Of a stretch of 64,000 nt of DNA, positions 9,728 through 19,037 are shown one piece after another. The position numbers and the translations under genes were made by a program. The stretch comes from Sorangium aterium (GTDB lineage: Bacteria > Myxococcota_A > Polyangia > Polyangiales > Polyangiaceae), in contig NZ_JAQNDK010000006.1 of assembly GCF_028368935.1 (NCBI RefSeq), positions 913,501 through 977,500 of the forward strand. The letters run 5' to 3'. The notes below the pieces were generated by a model. The model worked only from the letters and a program-made list of their open reading frames with translations. It made no database searches and was not told the DNA's origin. The first letter of the stretch is position 1, and the number at the start of each line of letters is the position of its first letter.

Positions 9728-10915
9728 CTACCCCTTCCCGGCGGCGACGGCGCCATCTCCGGCCCGGATGGCGGCCGCCTCTTCGGTGATGTCGATCCCG
9801 ACGGGGCACCACGTGATGCACCGGCCGCAGCCGACGCAGCCGGACGTGCCGAACTGATCGATCCACGTGGCCAGCTTGTGCGTGAGCCATTGCCGGTAGC
9901 GGGCCCGGAGCGAGGCGCGGACGCTGCCGCCATGCAGGTACGAGTGGTCGAGGGAGAAGCACGAGTCCCAGCGCCGGAAGCGCTCGGCCGTCTCGCCGGA
10001 GGGACCCAGGTCCCCGCCCTCGTCGACCGGGAGGTCTGTCGCGTCCTCGATCGTGCTGCAGAAGCACGTCGGGCACGCGAGCGTGCAGTTCGTGCATCCG
10101 AGGCAGCGCTCGGCCACGTCATCCCAGCGGGGGTGCTCGAGGTTTCGATAGAAGAGCTCCTTGATGCCGTCCGTATCGAGCTTCCTGCCCATCTGGGTCG
10201 CCGTGCGGCGTGAGACCTCGAAGGCTGCGCGGGCGTCGCCCTCGCCCGCGGTGGAAGCGCCAGCGCGAGCGAGCAAGGAAGCGCCGGCGTCGCTGCCCAC
10301 CTCGACGAAGAAACGGTGGCCATCGTCGAGCAGCTCGGTCAGCGCGAGGTCGAAGCCACGCTCTGCGCGCGGCCCCGTACGCATCGACACACAGAAGCAC
10401 GTCCCGCCGGCCTGTCCGCACTGCACCGCGATCACGAAGAGGCGCCTGCGGCGCGCCACATAGTCGGGATCCGGACGCGGGCCGTCGACGAAGACGCGGT
10501 CCTGCACGTCGATCGCGGCGAGATCACACGCCCGCGCGCCGAGGACGGCGAGGCGCGGAGGGGCCTCGGCCTCGTCGGTCCGCGAGATGGATCCGCCTCG
10601 CCGCCTGAGCTGCACCAGGCGAAGCCGGGGGACGAACAGGAGGTGCTTGAGCGACCGCGGCCCGACCGCGTAGCCGAACAGCGCCTCGTCCGCGCGCCTG
10701 GCGAGCCGGTAGCGGCCGGCCTCCTGCTGCTCGGTCCAGCCGGCTGGGAGCTCCTCCGCGCCCTGGATCTCGTCGTACACGATGGCCCCGTCGCGGAGCG
10801 TGGGACCGATGAGGCGGTATCCCTCCTCCCGCAGGCCCTGGAGGAGCGCCGCGATGTCCGGCCGGCCGAGCACCGCGCGATCGCCAGGGCGGAAGCAGAC
10901 CGGTTCACAGCTCAT
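9728..10915 (-). CDS. hydB: Hydrogenase beta subunit, 4Fe-4S protein
   Basis: A 395-aa Fe-S subunit, first gene of the operon. The C-terminal half has two ferredoxin-like clusters, [12 protein letters not shown] (with a following CFC) and [17 protein letters not shown]; the N-terminal half belongs to the sulfhydrogenase beta/sulfite reductase subunit A family ([16 protein letters not shown]). It should carry electrons between the small subunit and the gamma flavoprotein. The ATG at 10915 is preceded by a G-run about 6 nt upstream; a more distal start at 10957 would add 14 residues. Confidence 0.9.
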   Translation of the reverse strand: MSCEPVCFRPGDRAVLGRPDIAALLQGLREEGYRLIGPTLRDGAIVYDEIQGAEELPAGWTEQQEAGRYRLARRADEALFGYAVGPRSLKHLLFVPRLRLVQLRRRGGSISRTDEAEAPPRLAVLGARACDLAAIDVQDRVFVDGPRPDPDYVARRRRLFVIAVQCGQAGGTCFCVSMRTGPRAERGFDLALTELLDDGHRFFVEVGSDAGASLLARAGASTAGEGDARAAFEVSRRTATQMGRKLDTDGIKELFYRNLEHPRWDDVAERCLGCTNCTLACPTCFCSTIEDATDLPVDEGGDLGPSGETAERFRRWDSCFSLDHSYLHGGSVRASLRARYRQWLTHKLATWIDQFGTSGCVGCGRCITWCPVGIDITEEAAAIRAGDGAVAAGKG

Positions 10916-11255
10916 GTCGGCCCCCCAGGCCGTGGCGAGCGCGGCGGTGCCTCGCACCGGTAAGAGCGACCGCCGTCTCGCGCTTCAATCACATCCACCC
11001 CGCACCGCCAGTGCGAGCGATCCGCGACCGCCCAGCGCCCAGGCGCGACAGCGCCCGATGTGCACTGGATGGACGGTCCTCTGGCAGCTCGCGCATCCTC
11101 CGAGCCGTTTGAGCACGACGTGTGCCGGCGCGGATAAGGAGCCCGTGAGCCAGCCGGGGATGGCGGCGCTGGGTCCGGTTGTTGCTCCGATGCCGCGCGA
11201 ACCGCCGGCGCAGTAGCGCCGAGCGGAGGCATCCAGATCTCGGTGAGGAGACACG
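10916..11255. promoter_or_regulatory. Divergent promoter region between hydrogenase operon and PEP synthase
   Basis: 340 bp with no convincing coding frame; it must hold the start sites of both flanking transcripts. On the minus strand the bases at 11127-11112 (CGGCACACGTCGTGCT) keep the GG and GC doublets of a sigma-54 promoter at the right 10-base spacing, but with three mismatches to consensus, so this is only a weak candidate. A Shine-Dalgarno GAGGAG (11245-11250) lies 5 nt before the PEP synthase GTG. Confidence 0.4.
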
Positions 11256-13571
11256 GTGACCGCGCACGTCCTCTGGTTCGATTCGTTGTCTCGCGCGGAT
11301 GTCGCGTCCGCCGGTGGAAAAGGCAGCAACCTCGGGGAGCTCACGCGCGCCGGCCTGCCCGTGCCACCGGGCTTCGTCATCACAGCGGACGCGTACCTCG
11401 CGGCGATGGACGCCGCGGGCGTGCGAAAGCAGCTCGTCGCGCTCTTCACCGAGGCCGATACGGGCGACCCGGCCGGGCTGCGCGCGACCTGCGCCGCGCT
11501 GCGGCGCCTCGTCCGGGCCGCGCCGCTCCCGGCAGAGATCCAGGCGGAGATCGTCGATGCTTACCGGAGGCTGGGGCTCGACACCATCGTGGCCGTCCGG
11601 TCGTCCGCCACCTCGGAGGACTCGGCATCGACCTCGTTCGCCGGCATGCACGAGACGTACACCGACGTGACCGGCGAGCAAGCGCTGCTGGATCGCGTGC
11701 GCGACTGCTGGGCCTCCGCCTTCGGCGAGCGCGTGGTCAGCTACCGGAAATCGCAGCGCCTGACGGAGGAGCCCGCCCTGGCGGTCGTCGTGCAGCGCAT
11801 GGTGAGCTCCGAGCGCTCCGGCGTCGTCTTCACCGCGGATCCCGCCACGAAGGACACGTCACGCCTCGTCATCGAGGCGGCGTTCGGGCTCGGCGAGGTC
11901 GTGGTCGGCGGGCAGGTCGAGCCGGACACGTACACGGTCGCGAAGCGCGGGCCGCGGCTCCTGGAGGCGCGCGTCGGCCACAAGGCGTTCAAGCTGGTGC
12001 GTGCGCCGGACGGCGGAGAGCAGCGCGTGGATCTGCCGGAGGACGAGGGCGCGCGGCGCGTGCTCGATGACGACGAGGTGATCGAGCTCGCGCGCCTCGC
12101 GCTGCAGGTCGAAAAGCACTACGACGCCCCCCAGGACATCGAGTGGGCCGTCGAGGGCGGGGCGACGTACCTGGTGCAAACCCGCCCGATCACCACGCTG
12201 GGCGCGCCGCACCCCGCCCCCGGAGAGCTCCTTGTCTCGGGGCTCGGCGCGTCCCCGGGCACGGCCTCCGGGACGGTGCGCGTGCTCCGCTCGCCGGAGG
12301 AGGGGCAACGGCTGAAGGCCGGCGAGGTCCTCGTGGCGCCCATGACGTCGCCCGACTGGGTGCCCGCCATCCGCCGCGCGGCGGCCCTCGTCACGGACAG
12401 CGGCGGGATGACCTGCCACGCCGCGATCGTCAGCCGCGAGCTCCGCATCCCCTGTGTCGTGGGCACGCGCTCCGCCACGCGGACCCTGCGGGACGGCGAG
12501 ACCGTCACCGTCGACGGCGCGCACGGCAAGATCCTCGAAGGGCGCCGAGCCGCCGCGGAGGCGCCCGGGGCCGCTCCGGACGGGGCGCCCGCGGATGCGG
12601 CAGCCGGGCCCGCCGCGAAGGCCGAGCGCACGCCGACCGCCGCCGGCTCGCGCGTGGCTTCGCCGGCGGTGCTCGGCACGCGGCTCTACGTGAACCTGGC
12701 GATCGCCGAGCGCGCCGAGGAGGTGGCCGCGTTGCCCGTCGACGGCGTGGGGCTGCTCCGGGCCGAGTTCATGCTGCTCGACGCGCTCGGCGGCGTGCAC
12801 CCGAAGGCCCTGATCGCGTCCGGCGGCCGCGATGAGTTCCTGCAGAGGATGTCGGCCGCGCTCCTCCGCATCACCCGCGCCTTCCAGCCCCGTCCGGTCA
12901 TCTACCGGACCTACGATTTCCGTACGAACGAGTTCCGCGGGCTCAAGGGGGGTGAGCAATTCGAGCCCGCCGAGGACAACCCGATGATCGGATACCGCGG
13001 CTGCTACAGGTATGTCCGCGAGCCAGAGCTGTTCGCGCTCGAGCTCGACGTGCTCGCCCGCGTCCGCCAGGAGACGCCGAACCTGCATGTCATGATCCCG
13101 TTCGTCCGCACGCGCTGGGAGCTCGCCGCTTGCCTGGAGCTCATCGATCGGAGTCCGCTCGGCCGCCAGCGCGGGCTGCACCGGTGGGTCATGGCGGAAG
13201 TGCCCTCCGTCGCGTTCTGGATCCCGGAGTACGCGCGCATGGGCATCGACGGCGTCTCGATCGGCTCGAACGATCTGACCCAGCTCATGCTCGGGGTGGA
13301 CCGCGACTCCGCCGTGTGCGCCGAGCTGTTCGACGAGTCCGACGCGGCGGTGCTCGACGCCATCGGGCGGATCATCCAGGCGTGCAGGGCGGCGGGGATC
13401 ACCTCGTCGCTCTGCGGCCAGGCGCCGTCGAACCGCCCCGAGTTCGCCGAGCACCTCGTGCGGCTCGGCATCACCTCCATCTCGGTGAACCCGGACGCCG
13501 AGCCCGCGGCGCGCCAGGTCATCGCGGCGGCCGAGCGGCGGCTCTTGCTCGACGCTGCGCGGCGGCCGTGA
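11256..13571 (+). CDS. ppsA: Phosphoenolpyruvate synthase (pyruvate, water dikinase)
   Basis: A 771-aa enzyme converting pyruvate and ATP to PEP, AMP and phosphate. The N-terminal ATP-grasp domain starts [20 protein letters not shown] and contains [10 protein letters not shown]; the swivelling phosphohistidine domain has the catalytic His388 in [11 protein letters not shown]; the C-terminal PEP/pyruvate barrel contains [21 protein letters not shown] and the catalytic-Cys region SSLCGQAPS. An Ala/Pro-rich linker at about 435-470 is longer than usual. The start is GTG with GAGGAG 5 nt upstream. It ends 22 bp from a convergent gene. Confidence 0.93.
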   Translation: MTAHVLWFDSLSRADVASAGGKGSNLGELTRAGLPVPPGFVITADAYLAAMDAAGVRKQLVALFTEADTGDPAGLRATCAALRRLVRAAPLPAEIQAEIVDAYRRLGLDTIVAVRSSATSEDSASTSFAGMHETYTDVTGEQALLDRVRDCWASAFGERVVSYRKSQRLTEEPALAVVVQRMVSSERSGVVFTADPATKDTSRLVIEAAFGLGEVVVGGQVEPDTYTVAKRGPRLLEARVGHKAFKLVRAPDGGEQRVDLPEDEGARRVLDDDEVIELARLALQVEKHYDAPQDIEWAVEGGATYLVQTRPITTLGAPHPAPGELLVSGLGASPGTASGTVRVLRSPEEGQRLKAGEVLVAPMTSPDWVPAIRRAAALVTDSGGMTCHAAIVSRELRIPCVVGTRSATRTLRDGETVTVDGAHGKILEGRRAAAEAPGAAPDGAPADAAAGPAAKAERTPTAAGSRVASPAVLGTRLYVNLAIAERAEEVAALPVDGVGLLRAEFMLLDALGGVHPKALIASGGRDEFLQRMSAALLRITRAFQPRPVIYRTYDFRTNEFRGLKGGEQFEPAEDNPMIGYRGCYRYVREPELFALELDVLARVRQETPNLHVMIPFVRTRWELAACLELIDRSPLGRQRGLHRWVMAEVPSVAFWIPEYARMGIDGVSIGSNDLTQLMLGVDRDSAVCAELFDESDAAVLDAIGRIIQACRAAGITSSLCGQAPSNRPEFAEHLVRLGITSISVNPDAEPAARQVIAAAERRLLLDAARRP

Positions 13572-13593
13572 GGGCGGCGACGAGCCCTGATCG

Positions 13594-14214
13594 CTACCCA
13601 CCCCCTCGACACCTCGCCTTCGCCGCGGCGCGCAGGGCCTCGCCCTGCGGCTCGGTCAGCTGCGGAAACGAATAGGTGAGCCAGCACAGCGCGGCGATCG
13701 CGGTGCCATACCTGCTCTGTACCTGGCGTGATGCGATCGCCGGCTCGTCGTACTCAAGGTCGACCTGTGCGGCGCCATAGCGGCGCAGCGCTATTCCCTC
13801 CAGCTCGCGACGGAGCGTGCTTGCGGCCGTGGCGGCATCGTCGTGCCCCTCGTACTCGGCGGCGAACCCGCCGAGACAGGCGCCCGTCGACCGATCGCGG
13901 ACGCGGACGCGGCCCAGCCCCGCCGTGACGGTCTCGCCGGCCCTCCCGTTCACGGAGGCCATGATCACCTCCATCACCGCGCCGTGGCGGAAGTGGGGCT
14001 TTGCGACCTCGATGGGGATCTCGTATGCCTCCGGCGGGATCACCGAGCTGCAGAGGACGATATTGAAGTTCTCGATCCCGCCCATCGACAGGGCGAGATC
14101 GAACGACCCTGTATGCCATGGATCGAGCCCACCACCGTAGTCGGTGTCTCCGTATCCAGAAGTGACGAAGTAGGCCAGCGGCACGCGGGTGAGGTAATCT
14201 GGTTCTTTTTGCAT
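13594..14214 (-). CDS. Pyruvoyl-dependent arginine decarboxylase
   Basis: A 206-aa proenzyme predicted to turn arginine into agmatine. The family core is clear: FVTSGYGDTDYG, then GGIENFNIVLCSSVIPPEA. Self-cleavage would fall between Ser56 and Ser57 in the CSSVIPP motif, making the pyruvoyl cofactor on the C-terminal (alpha) chain. The ATG at 14214 has GGAGG 9 nt upstream, better than two further upstream ATGs. The C-terminal extension is somewhat longer than in archaeal homologues. It could supply polyamines or serve acid/energy stress; no agmatine-using gene is adjacent. Confidence 0.85.
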   Translation of the reverse strand: MQKEPDYLTRVPLAYFVTSGYGDTDYGGGLDPWHTGSFDLALSMGGIENFNIVLCSSVIPPEAYEIPIEVAKPHFRHGAVMEVIMASVNGRAGETVTAGLGRVRVRDRSTGACLGGFAAEYEGHDDAATAASTLRRELEGIALRRYGAAQVDLEYDEPAIASRQVQSRYGTAIAALCWLTYSFPQLTEPQGEALRAAAKARCRGGG

Positions 14215-14469
14215 CGGGGCTCGCCTCCGGGACATCGGGGGGGCCGCGCCGCAGGTCTCGGCGTTTGGGCCCGAGATCCGTGATCCTCGCGCGCTCGCCC
14301 GGCCTCGCGCACCCGGCAGCATGAGATGCCAGCGCCGCCCCGGCGTCTCCGAGGCCGTGCGAGGACCACGGCGACGGACTCGCGTTGTCCTCGCTGTCCG
14401 GCGCGTCGATCGGAGCGCTGGCTGGAGCGTACGGGAGCGGTCAAGATGGCGCGGGTCCCGTCATCGCAG

Positions 14470-14566
14470 GAGGGTGAATTTTTCATGGTGACGGAGTACG
14501 GCGTCGCCGATCTCTGGGGTCGGAACATCCGGCGGCGCACGCTCGCGCTCACCGAACCTGAAGCGG
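14470..14566 (+). pseudogene. Remnant of acetyl-CoA hydrolase/transferase C-terminal domain
   Basis: In one plus-strand frame a short segment reads EFFMVTEYGVADLWGRNIRR, matching the conserved C-terminal signature of acetyl-CoA hydrolase/CoA-transferase family enzymes (VTEYGVADLxGxxIRxRA). The similarity fades within about 30 residues on both sides and no full gene can be assembled, so this is a scrap of a deleted gene. The whole 14215-14903 interval otherwise holds no believable gene. Confidence 0.55.
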
Positions 14567-14903
14567 CGCGGTCCGGACGGGCAGCGCCGGCGCCCTCAAG
14601 GAGCGGGCGGCCCTGGCCTCGCCTTCGAGGACCGGTGAGCGGTGCGCGTCACTGCGTCGAGTGCGGCTGCGAGCCGGCGGAGCCCCGCAGAAAAGGCCCG
14701 AGCGCGCGGCGACGCGCAGCGCAGAGGCCGCGCTCCGGCGCAACGCGAGCCCCGCACGGCCGTCCAGGACCTCCTCGGCGAGCCCCTGGTGCCGGGGGGA
14801 GCGGGCTCTCCTCGCCGGCACCGTCAGCCAAGAAACGGGGGCAACCGGACCTCGCGCGGCACCGGGAGGACTCCCGCTGCGCAGCGCGCTGCGAGCTCCA
14901 GGC

Positions 14904-17654
14904 CTACGAGCCCGTCGAAGGCGGCTCCGTCCTGACGCGCCGCAGGCCATCGATGAGCATCATCACCGACGCGCCTCCGGGCAGCACGAGGAGCCACGCA
15001 GGCCCCACGGACGTCATCGCGAACAGCCCGTTCAGCCCCGGCACGTAGATGAGAGCGATGGCCAGCGCGACCTCGATCGACAGCCCGGCGGCTACCCATG
15101 GGTTCGACCAGAACGCGAGGCGCTTCCGGAGAGGCCCGTCGCGCTGAGCGAACAGACACCCTATCTGACCCGAGACGATTCCGATGAAGGTCAGGGTGGC
15201 AGCCTCTCGCTCCAGCGCGCGAAGCGGATCGAGCGAGTCGAACGGCCTCCAGCCATGCGCCCAATAGAAGCTGAAATACGCCAGAACGCCGAGCAGCGCC
15301 TCCACGGTCCCATAAAGGAAGAAAGTCCGCAGCGCGAGCGCCCGGGTGAGGATCGGCTTGCGGGGCGGCTCCGGAGGGACGAGCAAGGTCGCGGGCGACG
15401 GCGGCTCCACGCCGAGCGCCAGCGCGGGGAGCACGTCGGTCCCCAGGTCGATCGCGAGCACCTGCACGATCGCGAGCGGGAGAGGGATCGGAAAGAAGAT
15501 GTAGAGAAGGAACGGGACGAGCTCCGCGACGTTGCTCGTGAACACATAGCTCACGAAGCGACGGATGTTCTGCTTGATGGCCCGGCCTTCCTCGATGGCC
15601 GCGACGATCGTGGCGAAGTTGTCGTCGGACAGGATGATGTCCGACGCCTGCTTGGCCACCTCCGTGCCGCGCAGGCCCATGGCCACGCCGACGTCGGCGG
15701 CGCGGAGCGCGGGGGCGTCGTTCACGCCGTCGCCGGTCGCCACGACCACCTCGCCGGACCGCCGGAGCACCTGCACGACCCGCAGCTTCTGCTCCGGCGT
15801 CGTGCGCGCGAGGCTCGCGCCGGCCTGGAGCAGATCGAGCAGCGTCCGATCGTCCATCGCGTCGATCTCGGGCCCCTCGACCATGCGAGCCGCCGCATCC
15901 AGTCCGATGGTGGCGGCCACGGAGCGCGCGGTCGCGGGGTGATCGCCTGTCAGGATCACGACCCGCACGCCCGCGCGCCTGCACGCGGCGATCGCCGCGG
16001 GGACCTCCGGCCGGGTCGGGTCGTGCAGGCAGGCGAGGCCCAGGCACGTGAGCGGGCCGCCGGCCTCCCTCACGGCGAGCAGGAGGACGCGCTCGCCGCG
16101 CTCGGCCGCGCTCACCACCGCCTCGTCGAGGCCCGCGGGCGCCGGCGCGCCGGTCAGCGCGACGACCGCCTCGGGCGCCCCCTTCACGAACTCCCGCGTG
16201 GCGCCGCCTTCCGCGCACGTCACCGCCATGTAGCGCCGGCGCGCGTCGAACGCGGTGTCGGCGCTCCGCGGCCACCGGGCGCGCGCCTCGGCCAGGTCCA
16301 CCCCGCCGGCCGCGGCCCAGCGCGCGAGGGCCACGTCCACGGGATCGCCCTCGTAATCGCCGCCCGCCGGCGCCGGGCGCGCGTTGTTGCACAGCGCGGC
16401 CGCGAGCCGCGCCGCCTGCTCCGCGTCCGGGGGCGCGCCGCGCGCGGGGATGAAGCAGCGCACCGAGAGCGCGTTCTGCGTGAGGGTCCCCGTCTTGTCC
16501 GTGCAGATCGTCGTCACCGAACCGACCACCTCGACCGCGGAGAGGCGCCGCACCGGGGCCCCGCGCGCCGCCATCCGCTGCGCGCCGATCGCGAGCGATA
16601 CGCTCAGCGTCGGGAGCAGCCCCTCGGGGACGAGCGCCACGATCACGCCGATCGCGAACGTGAGCGCGCCGAGCGGGCCGACGCGGTGGAACGCCTGCGC
16701 GAGCACCAGCGTGGCCGCGCCGGCGATCACCGCGATGGCCGCGGTGACGTGCGAGAGCTGGGCGACCTGGCGCTCGAGCAGCGAGCCCTCGCGCCCTCCC
16801 TGCTCGAGGAGCAGGGCGATCTTGCCTGCGGCGCTCTCCGCGCCTGTCGCGAACACGAGCGCCTCGCCCGCGCCGGTCACCACGGACGCGCCGCTCGGGA
16901 GCAGGCTCGGGAGCGTGAGCTCCTCCGCGCCTCGGCCCGGCGAGGCGATCGGCGCGGCGTCGCGATCGACCGGCGCCGTCTCGCCCGTGAGCATCGAGAG
17001 GTCGAGCGAGAGGCTGTCTGCGCCGAGCAAGATGCAGTCGGCCGGGACGATCTCACCTGCCGCGAGCCGGACCACGTCGCCCGGGACGAGCTCGCGCGCG
17101 GGCACTCGCCGCTCGACGCCCGCCCGGACGACGCGGGCGCGCACGGCCACGCGGCGCATCAGGCTGCTCACGACCTGCTCGGCGCGGTGCTCCTGGATGA
17201 ACGCGAACGCGCCGTTGAGCACGACGACGGCGACGATGGCGAACCCGAGCTCCGGGGCGCGCGCGGCGAAGGCCAGCCCGGCGCCGAACCAGAGGAGCAG
17301 CGCGAGCGTGTGCGTGAACTGCGCGACCAGCGTCCGGAGCGGACGTGACCTCCTGGGCGGCGCGGGCTCATTGTCGCCGCAAGCGAGCCGCCTCCTCGCC
17401 GCGTCGATGTCCGTCAATCCAGTCGGATTGGATAGCAATGCCCGGATTCGCTCCTCGACGGAGAGGGCGGCGAGCTCCGAGGGATGGATGCGCGGCTGAG
17501 CGCCGGTGGCGTTAGACGGCTTTGCCTGTCCGGCCGCGGCGACAGGAGAGGACGATCGACTCACTTCCGCGGACCTCGGCAACGGAGTAGCAAGTAGCAA
17601 GCCCCGAGTCCTCTGATCGATGGTGGGATAGCCACCTGCGCGCACGCTGGACAC
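14904..17654 (-). CDS. Cation-transporting P-type ATPase (P2 type)
   Basis: A membrane cation pump of up to 916 aa. It has the N-terminal cation-ATPase domain (from about residue 57), the TGETAP actuator loop (about 223), the M4 motif VPEGLLPTLSV typical of Ca/Na/K-type P2 pumps, the phosphorylation motif DKTGTLTQN (Asp about 386), the hinge GDGVNDAPALRAADVG (about 641), and six C-terminal membrane segments. The ion cannot be told from sequence alone. The first 50 residues are poorly conserved, so translation may start downstream of the ATG at 17654. Such pumps often accompany hypoxia/stress genes. Confidence 0.88.
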   Translation of the reverse strand: MSSVRAGGYPTIDQRTRGLLLATPLPRSAEVSRSSSPVAAAGQAKPSNATGAQPRIHPSELAALSVEERIRALLSNPTGLTDIDAARRRLACGDNEPAPPRRSRPLRTLVAQFTHTLALLLWFGAGLAFAARAPELGFAIVAVVVLNGAFAFIQEHRAEQVVSSLMRRVAVRARVVRAGVERRVPARELVPGDVVRLAAGEIVPADCILLGADSLSLDLSMLTGETAPVDRDAAPIASPGRGAEELTLPSLLPSGASVVTGAGEALVFATGAESAAGKIALLLEQGGREGSLLERQVAQLSHVTAAIAVIAGAATLVLAQAFHRVGPLGALTFAIGVIVALVPEGLLPTLSVSLAIGAQRMAARGAPVRRLSAVEVVGSVTTICTDKTGTLTQNALSVRCFIPARGAPPDAEQAARLAAALCNNARPAPAGGDYEGDPVDVALARWAAAGGVDLAEARARWPRSADTAFDARRRYMAVTCAEGGATREFVKGAPEAVVALTGAPAPAGLDEAVVSAAERGERVLLLAVREAGGPLTCLGLACLHDPTRPEVPAAIAACRRAGVRVVILTGDHPATARSVAATIGLDAAARMVEGPEIDAMDDRTLLDLLQAGASLARTTPEQKLRVVQVLRRSGEVVVATGDGVNDAPALRAADVGVAMGLRGTEVAKQASDIILSDDNFATIVAAIEEGRAIKQNIRRFVSYVFTSNVAELVPFLLYIFFPIPLPLAIVQVLAIDLGTDVLPALALGVEPPSPATLLVPPEPPRKPILTRALALRTFFLYGTVEALLGVLAYFSFYWAHGWRPFDSLDPLRALEREAATLTFIGIVSGQIGCLFAQRDGPLRKRLAFWSNPWVAAGLSIEVALAIALIYVPGLNGLFAMTSVGPAWLLVLPGGASVMMLIDGLRRVRTEPPSTGS

Positions 17655-17881
17655 GGGCTGACGAGAGCGGCCGGGGCGAGCTGCTCACAGCGCGGCACCG
17701 AGCCCTGTCGCCGGCGAGCATGGACACATCAACGTCCGGGGAGGTCGTCCCTGTGGGCCTGACCGCATGGACCTTTCAGGCGGAGTGGCGCTCGTGCAAC
17801 GATCGGCCGATCAACGCGAAGGCCATGGTAGCGACGGAAGAGATCGAGGCGTCGAGCGGCCGAGACGAGGAGGTTGCCTGC

Positions 17882-18970
17882 ATGGCCTCCCCCTGCGAAT
17901 GCGGGCGCGGCGGGCCCCGCCCGGCGCCGGGCGAGCTCGCGGCGCGCGCGGCGCTCCGTGTGGCGCGAGCGGCCGATCTCAGCGAGCTCGCCGGGCTCCT
18001 GCTCGACCAGGCCGCCGAAGAACCGCGCGACTTCCTCGACAAGGAGCCTGGACGCGCTGCGCGCCTCGGTGGCCCGAACCATGCAGCCGGTGGGGCCATG
18101 GCAGGGTGGATCATGCCCAACCTCGATCTCGTGCCCAAACAGGAGATCTCCAGCTTCCGCAAGCTGGCGATCGGCACCTGGCACACCGCGTACGATCCAT
18201 CGGTGTATGGCACGCTCACGCTGCGCATGGATCGCGCGCTCGACTACATCAAGGCGTTCCGTCACAGCACCGGCCGCCGGCTCACGGTGACTCACCTGGT
18301 GGCCAAGGCCTGCGCCGAGGCGCTGCGCCGCTGCCCCGACGCCAATGCGATCTTGCGCTGGAACAAGATCTACCTCCGGCGCAGCGTCACCGTCTCGGTG
18401 CTGGTCGTGCAGACGGTCGGCGGCGACGGCGAGGTGGATCTCACCGTGACGACGATCGAACGGGCCCACGAGAAGAACTTGGTGCAGATCGTCGACGAGC
18501 TGGACCGGACGATCGAGCGCGCGCGCCATCGGGGCGACAGGGCGGTGGAAGAGACGAAGCGCGCGATCCGGCACATCCCGTTTCTCTTCATGAACGCCTT
18601 TCTGCGCCTGCTCTCGTTCGTGATGTACACGCTCAACCTGGACCTGTCGAAGCTGGGGCTGCCCCGCGACCCGTTCGGCGCGGTCACGGTGACCAACATC
18701 GGCTCGCTCGGGCTGGAGAACGCCTATGTGCCGCTCGCGCCCTACACGCGCACGCCGATCCTCGTGGTCCTGGGCGCGGTGAGGGACGAGCCGGTGGTGG
18801 AGGACGGCAAGGTGGTGCCCGGCAAGGTGATGCGCGTGAGCGCCACGTTCGATCACCGCTTCATCGACGGCCTCCACGCGAGCGTGCTGGCGCGCACCGT
18901 GCGCGAGATGCTGGAGGACCCGTTCCGCTGCTTCGACCGGCTGGAGGCGGACGTGCCCACGTCTGGCTGA
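17882..18970 (+). CDS. Free-standing 2-oxoacid dehydrogenase E2-type acyltransferase domain protein
   Basis: Residues from about 78 onward (MPNLDLVPKQEISSFRKLA) to the end form the catalytic domain of E2 acyltransferases, ending with the active-site motif TFDHRFIDGLHA. There is no lipoyl domain or peripheral-subunit-binding domain, so it cannot act as a normal E2 core. The ATG at 17882 is chosen because a perfect GAGGAGGT (17867-17874) lies 7 nt upstream and the 72-residue N-terminal extension (starting MASPCECGRGG) has the local codon bias. Starts at 18098 or 18113 would give a bare catalytic domain. It is divergent from the P-type ATPase gene. Confidence 0.75.
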   Translation: MASPCECGRGGPRPAPGELAARAALRVARAADLSELAGLLLDQAAEEPRDFLDKEPGRAARLGGPNHAAGGAMAGWIMPNLDLVPKQEISSFRKLAIGTWHTAYDPSVYGTLTLRMDRALDYIKAFRHSTGRRLTVTHLVAKACAEALRRCPDANAILRWNKIYLRRSVTVSVLVVQTVGGDGEVDLTVTTIERAHEKNLVQIVDELDRTIERARHRGDRAVEETKRAIRHIPFLFMNAFLRLLSFVMYTLNLDLSKLGLPRDPFGAVTVTNIGSLGLENAYVPLAPYTRTPILVVLGAVRDEPVVEDGKVVPGKVMRVSATFDHRFIDGLHASVLARTVREMLEDPFRCFDRLEADVPTSG

Positions 18971-18990
18971 CGTACGTCGCACGACGAGCG

Positions 18991-19018
18991 CCTCGGGCGC
19001 ACGCCGCTTGTCCCGAGG
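18991..19018. terminator. Hairpin between convergent genes
   Basis: CCTCGGG (18991-18997) and CCCGAGG (19012-19018) form a perfect 7-bp stem with a 14-nt loop, centred in the 67-bp gap between the convergent acyltransferase and permease genes. There is no T-run, so it is a candidate bidirectional terminator only. Confidence 0.4.
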
Positions 19019-19037
19019 TAGCGCGGGGACTCAGGGA

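Noticed and set aside
685-10915. Search for hypB among the hydrogenase genes
   Set aside because: No His-rich or P-loop GTPase frame is present in the operon; the P-loop G protein at 52999 is MeaB, placed by its mutase neighbours.
14661-17348. An 895-codon plus-strand open frame opposite the P-type ATPase
   Set aside because: No recognisable domain; the minus strand carries all P-type ATPase motifs.
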